Shown: positions 41,394 through 46,974 of the stretch, in pieces
How the letters are laid out: each line of letters opens with the position of its first letter
How positions within the stretch are numbered: the stretch's first letter is position 1
NCBI GenBank assembly: GCA_014802625.1
Contig: JAAVBX010000004.1
Location: 5,002-51,975 of the forward strand
DNA length: 46,974 nucleotides
Source: a bacterium
GTDB taxonomy: Bacteria > Bacteroidota > Bacteroidia > Bacteroidales > Muribaculaceae
Direction of reading: 5' to 3'
Notes under the pieces: generated by a model
Seen by the model: the letters and a program-made list of their open reading frames with translations, nothing else
The model's database searches: none
What the model was told of the DNA's origin: nothing
Made by a program: the position numbers and the translations under genes

Positions 41394-42443
41394 ATGCAAA
41401 AGTCTGAAACGAAATATTTCATCCATCCCGAGCCCTTCACACTTGAATGTGGGGCTGTGCTTCCCGAATTACGGGTGGCCTACCATACGTATGGAGAGCT
41501 GAATGCCGATAAATCCAATGTCGTGTGGGTGATGCACGCACTGACGGCGAATTCCGATGTGGCTGACTGGTGGCCGCATACGGTGGAGAAGGGGAAATTC
41601 CTGGATCCCGACCGTTGGTTCACGGTCTGCGCCAATGTGCTCGGCTCCTGCTACGGCACGACCGGCCCCACCACTCCCCTCCCCCCCGACGGCAAACCGC
41701 TTTACGGGGATTTTCCACGTGTGACCGTAAGGGATATGGTGGAGGTTCACAAACTTCTGGCGCGTCATCTCGGGATTACCCGTATCGATACGATAATCGG
41801 GTCGTCGCTCGGAGGTTTCCAGGCGTTGGAATGGCTGGTAGGTGAACCCGATGTGGCCCGTCGGGCAGTGCTCTGCGCCACCGACTATCAATGCCGTCCA
41901 TGGCTTGCGGCCATCAACAAGGCTATGTATATGGCCATCGAAGCCGATGCCACTTATGGCGAGCCCCGGCCCGATGCCGCCCGAAAGGGTCTTGAGGCAG
42001 CCCGCGCCATGGCTCTTCTCAGTTACCGCAGCCATTCAGGCTATGACGCCACTCAGGCAGATCCCCCCGGTCGGCCGGATCCTTTCGAGAGGCGCGCGCA
42101 TTCTTATCAGGCTTATCAGGGGAAGAAATTGGCCGACCGATTCGATGTCTACAGCTATGAACGCATGTGCAGATCATCAGATACACATGATGTCAGCCGC
42201 GGACGCGGCAGTTTCGCCGAGGCTCTCGGCAGGATAAAGGCCCGATGTCTCGTGGTGGCAGTGTCGAGCGACATTCTGTTTCCTCCCGCATATCACGATG
42301 AGCTGGCGGCAATGATTCCCGGGGCGAGACAGGGGATGGTCGAATCGGAGTTCGCCCACGACGGATTCCTGATCGAGCATGAACAGCTCGACAGACTGAT
42401 ACAGACCTTCGTCAACGACACCGAGGAGAAACCGGGGTGCTGA
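41394..42443 (+). CDS. metX: Homoserine O-acetyltransferase
   Basis: A 349-residue alpha/beta-hydrolase that acetylates homoserine for methionine synthesis. The nucleophile elbow GSSLGGFQALEW, the acid VSSDILFPP and the His in EFAHDGFL form the triad, and YHTYGELNADKSNVVWVMHALT is the family start. I chose ATG 41394, which gives the usual N-terminus just before the conserved FTLECG region. The upstream in-frame ATG (41361) sits at the predicted start of transcription and adds 11 residues without family support. hom follows after 27 bases. O-succinyltransferase activity cannot be excluded from sequence alone. Confidence 0.92.
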   Translation: MQKSETKYFIHPEPFTLECGAVLPELRVAYHTYGELNADKSNVVWVMHALTANSDVADWWPHTVEKGKFLDPDRWFTVCANVLGSCYGTTGPTTPLPPDGKPLYGDFPRVTVRDMVEVHKLLARHLGITRIDTIIGSSLGGFQALEWLVGEPDVARRAVLCATDYQCRPWLAAINKAMYMAIEADATYGEPRPDAARKGLEAARAMALLSYRSHSGYDATQADPPGRPDPFERRAHSYQAYQGKKLADRFDVYSYERMCRSSDTHDVSRGRGSFAEALGRIKARCLVVAVSSDILFPPAYHDELAAMIPGARQGMVESEFAHDGFLIEHEQLDRLIQTFVNDTEEKPGC

Positions 42444-42470
42444 CCCATCATACCTTACCTCAACACACAC

Positions 42471-43670
42471 ATGAGCAAGAAAACCATAAATATAGGATTA
42501 TTCGGATTCGGCGTCGTCGGGCGCGGTCTCTCTGAGCTGCTGCAGCGCGTGCCCGAGGCCGATGTGCGCATTGCCAAGGTCTGCGTGCGAAATATGGCCC
42601 GACATCAGGGGGAGGCACCCTCACTGCACTTCACCACCGACCCGAAAGAGATACTTGACGATCCTGACATAGATCTCGTAGTAGAACTGATCGATGACGC
42701 CGAGGCGGCCTACCACATCGTGAAGGGGAGTCTGGAACGCTGTCTGCCCGTCGTCACGGGCAACAAGCGCATGCTGGCCCACCATCTTCCCGAACTCATC
42801 GAGCTGCAGAAAGAGATGAAGACGGCGTTGCTCTACGACGCGTCGGCCTGCGGCTCGATTCCCGTCATACGCAATCTCGAGGAGTATTATGACAACGACC
42901 TTCAGATTTCGGTGAAGGGGATACTCAACGGCTCATCCAATTTCATACTCTCCAAGATATTCAACGACCATATGAGTCATGCCGACGCCTTGCGTCTGGC
43001 CCGGGAACTCGGATTCCTTGAATCAGATCCCACCCTCGACCTCGATGGCTGGGATTCACTATTCAAGCTCGTGATACTGGCGGTGCATGCTTTCGGGGTA
43101 TATGTCGAACCCGAACGCTTGTTCAACTTCGGCATCACTCATATGAATGATGACGACATCCGCTTCGCCAATGAGAAAGACCGGCGTATAAAGCTCCTCG
43201 GGCTTGCCGAGAAGCTTCCCGACAACCGCCTTACACTCAGCGTGATGCCACACCTTGTCTCGCGCAACAAATATATCTATTCATGCGAGGATGAGTTTAA
43301 CGGCGTCGTCATCAAGGGGCGTTTCTACGGCAAGCAGTTCCTCGTCGGCCGCGGAGCGGGAGGCCACCCCACATCCTCCGCCGTGCTGAGCGATATCTCG
43401 GCCATCCGCTACGATTATTTCTATCGCTACAAGCGGATGCACAGCGAGACACCACTGCCCCGGTTCAGCAACGATATCAGTTTCCGGGCGTATCTGCGTT
43501 TCACATCCGATGATGATCTGCAGCTGCTGCAGCCGGAGGCCATCTATGAACGCTATAGCTCGGAGACTCATCAGTATGCCGTCGCACGCATAAATCTTCA
43601 GCGACTGCATGATGTGCGCGCGGAGCTGATCGAAAGGAGGATGTTCATCGCGGCCTATCCGCCTGACTGA
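42471..43670 (+). CDS. hom: Homoserine dehydrogenase
   Basis: A 399-residue enzyme that reduces aspartate semialdehyde to homoserine with NAD(P)H. The Rossmann motif is GLFGFGVVGRG (9-19). NKRMLAHH, SACGSIPVIRNLEEY, GILNGSSNFILSKI and the LDGWDSLFKLVIL block with the catalytic Asp and Lys are all present. It is monofunctional: no fused aspartokinase, and I see no clear ACT domain. It lies between metX and bioB with 27-base gaps on each side, so the operon provides the substrate for the MetX reaction. Confidence 0.94.
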   Translation: MSKKTINIGLFGFGVVGRGLSELLQRVPEADVRIAKVCVRNMARHQGEAPSLHFTTDPKEILDDPDIDLVVELIDDAEAAYHIVKGSLERCLPVVTGNKRMLAHHLPELIELQKEMKTALLYDASACGSIPVIRNLEEYYDNDLQISVKGILNGSSNFILSKIFNDHMSHADALRLARELGFLESDPTLDLDGWDSLFKLVILAVHAFGVYVEPERLFNFGITHMNDDDIRFANEKDRRIKLLGLAEKLPDNRLTLSVMPHLVSRNKYIYSCEDEFNGVVIKGRFYGKQFLVGRGAGGHPTSSAVLSDISAIRYDYFYRYKRMHSETPLPRFSNDISFRAYLRFTSDDDLQLLQPEAIYERYSSETHQYAVARINLQRLHDVRAELIERRMFIAAYPPD

Positions 43671-43697
43671 CCTCATCATTTAAGATTACTGACTATT

Positions 43698-44660
43698 ATG
43701 ATTTCACTTGAAGAAATAAAAGAGCGTCTTATCGCAGGGGGCCGCATAACCCGCGACGAAGCTGCCGAACTGGCCTCATGGCTCGACCTCGATGAACTAT
43801 GCGACGCCGCCGACGCCGTCACTCGCGCATTGCAGCCTGATCGTGTTGACTCCTGCTCCATAGTGAATGCCCGGAGCGGATTATGCGGCGAAAACTGCAA
43901 ATGGTGCGCCCAATCAGTGCATTATTCCACCGGTTGCGAGCGTTATCCGAGTCTTCCCTACGAACGTGTGCTTGAGGCGGCCCGCCACAACGAACGCGAG
44001 GGAATCCGACGCTTCTCGCTCGTCACGAGCGGCAGAGCCGTGGCCGGGGCCGAACTCGATACCTTCTGCGATCAATTCAGACGCCTGAGCGAGGATACGG
44101 GGCTATATCTCTGCGCATCGATGGGGCTGCTCGACCGCGACGCGATGCGTCGGCTTGCCGAGGCCGGAGTGAAACGCTACCATTGCAATATGGAGACATC
44201 GGACAAGGTGTTCCGCCGCCTCTGCAGCACGCATACCCCCGATGACAAACGCCGCACGATAGCCTATGCACGCGAGGCGGGCATGGATGTATGTTCGGGC
44301 GGAATTATCGGTATGGGTGAAACAATGGATGACCGTATCGACTTCGCCTTCGAGTTGGCAGATCTTAATCCGGATTCCGTGCCTATCAATATCCTCAATC
44401 CAATTCCCGGCACACCGCTTGAATCCACCCCCCTTATAAGCGAGGAGGAGATAATCAGGACGGCGGCGCTATTCCGCTTCGTGCTCCCGAGGCAGAGCAT
44501 CCGCTTCGCAGGAGGGCGTATGCGGCTGTCGGAAAGCTCGATGGAGCGCATGATGCGCGGAGGGGTAAACGGAGTGCTTATGGGCGACATGCTGACCACC
44601 GTCAGCAATCAGATCGCCGATGACAAACGACTTTTCGCCGAAACCGGCTGGAAATTTTAA
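43698..44660 (+). CDS. bioB: Biotin synthase
   Basis: A 320-residue radical SAM enzyme that inserts sulfur into dethiobiotin. The [4Fe-4S] cysteines are C63, C67 and C70 (GLCGENCKWCAQS). YHCNMETSDKVF, GIIGMGETMDDRIDFAF, PINILNPIPGTPLE and RFAGGRMRL are family signatures. The C-terminus is short, as in many Bacteroidetes. The gene is third in the metX-hom-bioB operon, an unusual pairing since no other bio gene is nearby. The GT2 gene follows after 13 bases. Confidence 0.94.
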   Translation: MISLEEIKERLIAGGRITRDEAAELASWLDLDELCDAADAVTRALQPDRVDSCSIVNARSGLCGENCKWCAQSVHYSTGCERYPSLPYERVLEAARHNEREGIRRFSLVTSGRAVAGAELDTFCDQFRRLSEDTGLYLCASMGLLDRDAMRRLAEAGVKRYHCNMETSDKVFRRLCSTHTPDDKRRTIAYAREAGMDVCSGGIIGMGETMDDRIDFAFELADLNPDSVPINILNPIPGTPLESTPLISEEEIIRTAALFRFVLPRQSIRFAGGRMRLSESSMERMMRGGVNGVLMGDMLTTVSNQIADDKRLFAETGWKF

Positions 44661-44673
44661 CAATCTAATACCT

Positions 44674-45624
44674 ATGGATATCTCGATCGTAGTCCCGCTA
44701 TACAATGAGGAGGAATCTCTACCCGAGCTGACCGCATGGATCGAACGGGTGATGGCCGAACATGGCTATTCATATGAAATTATCTTTGTCAACGACGGCT
44801 CGACCGACGGCTCACAGGGAATAGTGCGCTCTCTGGCGCAAAACAACCCTCATATCCGCTCGATCTCTTTCGCCCGTAATTACGGAAAATCTCCCGCTCT
44901 CAACGAGGGATTCCGTAAATCCCAGGGCGATGTCGTCATCACGATGGACGCTGACCTTCAGGATTCTCCGGATGAGATTCCGGAGCTTTACCGCATGATT
45001 ATGGCCGAGGGCTACGACCTTGTGTCGGGATGGAAGAAGAAGCGTTATGACCCCCTCTCGAAAACTATCCCCACGAAGCTCTTCAACGCCACGGCAAGAC
45101 GGGTCTCGGGAATAAAGAATCTGCATGACTTCAACTGCGGCCTGAAAGCTTATCGGAAGGATGTGGTGAAGCATATCGAGGTCTACGGCGACATGCACCG
45201 ATATATCCCCTATCTGGCCAAGAACGCCGGATATAAGAAGATAGGGGAAAAAGTCGTGCAGCATCAGGCCCGCAAATATGGACACACGAAATTCGGTCTC
45301 GACCGTTTCGTCAACGGTTATCTGGATCTGGCCACGCTATGGTTTCAGTCAAGTTTCGGGGTCAAGCCGATGCACTTGTTCGGATTGTTGGGCTCGCTGA
45401 TGTTTATCATCGGTTTTCTGGCTGTGTTGGCGGTGCTGGTGCTGAAGGTCGTGAGCATCTGCTCGGAGGATTATAACTTCTACGTTACGAACTCCGTCTA
45501 TTTCTACCTGTCACTGGCCTGCATGGTGATGGGACTGCAGTTCTTCCTCACCGGCTTTATCGGGGAGCTGATCACCCGTAACTCGCCCGAACGGAATAAC
45601 TATCTCATAGCCGAGGAATTCTGA
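44674..45624 (+). CDS. Membrane-anchored family 2 glycosyltransferase (dolichol-phosphate-mannose-synthase-like)
   Basis: A 316-residue GT2 of the DPM1/ArnC/GtrB type, which loads sugars on to polyprenyl phosphate. DISIVVPLYNEEESLPEL, NDGSTDGSQ, the DAD metal motif (TMDADLQDSPDEIPEL) and VSGWKKKRYDP are diagnostic. Two helices at about 235-260 and 270-300 fit the usual C-terminal anchor. I chose ATG 44674, where family members begin; a longer reading from 44620 would overlap bioB. The stop overlaps the next start by one base (TGATG), which suggests coupled translation. Confidence 0.9.
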   Translation: MDISIVVPLYNEEESLPELTAWIERVMAEHGYSYEIIFVNDGSTDGSQGIVRSLAQNNPHIRSISFARNYGKSPALNEGFRKSQGDVVITMDADLQDSPDEIPELYRMIMAEGYDLVSGWKKKRYDPLSKTIPTKLFNATARRVSGIKNLHDFNCGLKAYRKDVVKHIEVYGDMHRYIPYLAKNAGYKKIGEKVVQHQARKYGHTKFGLDRFVNGYLDLATLWFQSSFGVKPMHLFGLLGSLMFIIGFLAVLAVLVLKVVSICSEDYNFYVTNSVYFYLSLACMVMGLQFFLTGFIGELITRNSPERNNYLIAEEF

Positions 45625-46661
45625 TGGCAACGACATTACGCCATATCATTCTCTTGCCGGTCCTGATTTTCACCATCACGCTACTGACAGCCGGCCGACA
45701 GGAACCCTTGTTGCAGGAGCATCCGAAGGTATCTGAGATATCGGAGGTATCTGAGGTGTCTGAAGTGTCGGAACAGTCAGGGTCAAAGGAGGAGGAAGAA
45801 TTGACTGAAGAAACGGAGGGTGAGACTATGAATACGGAGGAACTTCCGGAAATTTCCGAGGAGAGCGAGACTCCGGATCCGGCATCACTTATACCGAAAC
45901 CGAAGAGCAATCCTGTCGACTATGACCGCGAGGCCCCGGAGAAGCCGGTGCTCCACTATTATGACAAGCACGGGGAGCCGCTTGAGACTCCCGTCAGATT
46001 TCTGGCGGTGCTCGATACGGTGGTAAATGTAAGACCGGGCCCTGTCTATCCCCTCTACAACGGATTCAGCGTGAGCGCCAATTTCTTCGACGGGGTGATG
46101 ATGGCCATAGGTCAGCAGAGAGGGTCGTTTGACGTTGCCGTCGATTGCTCGCTCCACAATTGGTTCTTCCCGGTGGTGGAGGCCGGTATCGGTTTCGCGA
46201 ATGCGTGGCCCGATGACGCGCGTTGCCATTACAAATCAGGAGCGGCGCCGTATCTGCGCGTCGGAATGAACTATAATTTCCTATACAAAAGTAATCCGGC
46301 CTATCAGTTCTATCTCGGCTTGAGAGCGGGATGGTCGACATTCAAATATGATATCTACGATATCCTGCCGGGTTCGGAATTCTATATCGCGGACGGGCCG
46401 ACCAATGTTTCCGGCCTCAGTTCAACCGCATTCTACGGACAGGTGCTCGCCGGGCTGAAAGTGCATCTCTACCGTGGGCTTTTCTTAGGATGGAGCGCAC
46501 GCCTGAATTTCGATTTCCATCAGACCTACAGCAATGACGCCTATCCGGCATGGTTCACCCCTGGACGCGGCACATCCGGAATTATCTCAGCCACATTCTC
46601 CATAGGATGGACGTTCGGGGATCTCACCCCGAAAGGCTCAGCGAATACTGAAGGAAAATGA
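45624..46661 (+). CDS. Outer-membrane beta-barrel protein with acidic SEV repeats (DUF6048-like)
   Basis: The protein has 345 residues. After a signal peptide (to about residue 24), residues 30-85 form an acidic, low-complexity stretch with five S-E-x triplets (37-51) and many Glu/Thr/Ser. Residues about 95-335 alternate aromatic and polar residues as in a small beta-barrel, starting near PVDYDREAPEKP and ending ISATFSIGWTFGDL. I believe it resembles DUF6048, but I am not certain. The start overlaps the GT2 stop by one base, so the two genes are probably coupled. Its function is unknown. Confidence 0.7.
   Translation: MATTLRHIILLPVLIFTITLLTAGRQEPLLQEHPKVSEISEVSEVSEVSEQSGSKEEEELTEETEGETMNTEELPEISEESETPDPASLIPKPKSNPVDYDREAPEKPVLHYYDKHGEPLETPVRFLAVLDTVVNVRPGPVYPLYNGFSVSANFFDGVMMAIGQQRGSFDVAVDCSLHNWFFPVVEAGIGFANAWPDDARCHYKSGAAPYLRVGMNYNFLYKSNPAYQFYLGLRAGWSTFKYDIYDILPGSEFYIADGPTNVSGLSSTAFYGQVLAGLKVHLYRGLFLGWSARLNFDFHQTYSNDAYPAWFTPGRGTSGIISATFSIGWTFGDLTPKGSANTEGK
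45732..45776 (+). repeat. Five 9-bp coding repeats (S-E-V)
   Basis: Five consecutive units of the type TCTGAGGTG encode SEI SEV SEV SEV SEQ. Unit differences are mostly synonymous or conservative. Copy number could change by slippage without shifting the frame. Confidence 0.75.
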
Positions 46662-46703
46662 AGGTCAGAATTTACTGTGGGATAATAGTCGGTAAGTTTA
46701 ATA

Positions 46704-46974
46704 GTGAAAGAAGACGATTTATACAAAAGTCAGAAACATAGGATTGCTATAAGTTTCTTATGTATGTTCTTCATCACATATCCGAATGTGATGTGGATAC
46801 CTTGGAATGTTGCTAATCTCCAATCCGGTTCTCAATTATCATTCTGGGGGTCTTTTATCTTTCGTTGTGTATTTTTCTTCATTTTATTCTATTTTCAGAT
46901 TGGCTATAATATCAAACAAATAAATAATAGTGGATTTGTAGGTCGTTTTGGTAAAAATATTCTGTACTCATTTA
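46704..46974 (+). CDS. Partial AT-rich membrane protein, C-terminus outside the window
   Basis: An open frame runs from GTG 46704 (or ATG 46764) to the window end, about 90 residues. It has two hydrophobic segments: IAISFLCMFFITYPNVMWIP and FWGSFIFRCVFFFILFYF. The N-terminus is charged. The base composition is clearly AT-rich compared with the genes to the left, suggesting transfer or a different gene class. It might be the start of a membrane sensor or a LytTR-type regulator, but that is a guess; the family is not recognised. Confidence 0.5.
   Translation, partial: MKEDDLYKSQKHRIAISFLCMFFITYPNVMWIPWNVANLQSGSQLSFWGSFIFRCVFFFILFYFQIGYNIKQINNSGFVGRFGKNILYSF

Noticed and set aside
1..46974. CRISPR arrays, tRNA and rRNA genes
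   Set aside because: I saw no regularly spaced repeats and no cloverleaf or rRNA-like sequence, though a tool-based scan was not possible.

Overview
The window looks like a chromosomal segment of a gut Bacteroidales bacterium, most likely Muribaculaceae (an inference from family content, not a database match). The evidence is a SusC/SusD pair, DUF4493/PCMD-type surface lipoproteins, a PorQ-like protein, a eukaryotic-type GlgB, menaquinone synthesis, CdaA beside FolP, and several promoters of the Bacteroidetes sigma type (TTTG, 19-21 nt, TAnnTTTG) instead of sigma-70 boxes. Most of the window is moderately GC-rich. The AT-rich exceptions are the 3' part of one lipoprotein gene (about 3510-4305), parts of the susC leader, and the right edge. 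I see no tRNA, rRNA, CRISPR array or transposase gene.

Layout. 1-6230: three minus-strand DUF4493 lipoprotein genes behind one promoter and a structured leader; the last gene runs off the left edge. 6361-10473: minus-strand housekeeping operon glgB-cmk-ispH-tadA. 10566-14098: ribE, a DUF4923-like secreted protein, an ADP-ribosylglycohydrolase homologue with altered metal-site residues, and menA. 14100-20001: a SusC/SusD pair and an Smr-domain gene, interrupted by two related palindromic elements, one in the susC-susD gap and one between the susD terminator and the Smr gene. 20002-20620: a long non-coding susC upstream region. 20657-25514: dnaB, a small membrane protein, rpmH (opposite strand), efp, a glycosyltransferase and radC. 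25468-29917: minus-strand GH3 lipoprotein, 5'-nucleotidase and an AAA-ATPase/PD-(D/E)XK protein. 30050-31106: lrgA-lrgB. 31194-33282: gpmI and rplS. 33485-35275: divergent PorQ-like and TonB_C-like genes. 35562-39001: an AspT-family transporter, folP and the diadenylate cyclase cdaA. 39018-41256: a glycosyltransferase with a radical SAM enzyme. 41394-46661: metX, hom, bioB, a membrane GT2 and a beta-barrel protein. An AT-rich partial membrane-protein gene lies at the right edge.

The strongest unusual signal is the pair of nested palindromes at 14951-15147 and 16756-16975. Their central 7-bp hairpin arms differ at three positions, yet all three changes are compensated on the opposite arm, while the bases flanking the hairpin are conserved without being palindromic. 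Both elements end with the same short sequence just before the start codon of the next minus-strand gene. One gene so abutted (Smr) appears to lack the N-terminal domain its relatives carry. Other points of interest are a base-composition break exactly at a domain boundary in a lipoprotein, a dnaB promoter that predicts a nearly leaderless mRNA, and mutually exclusive hairpins before a small membrane-protein gene. All functional names rest on recognised motifs and family resemblance; no searches were run.
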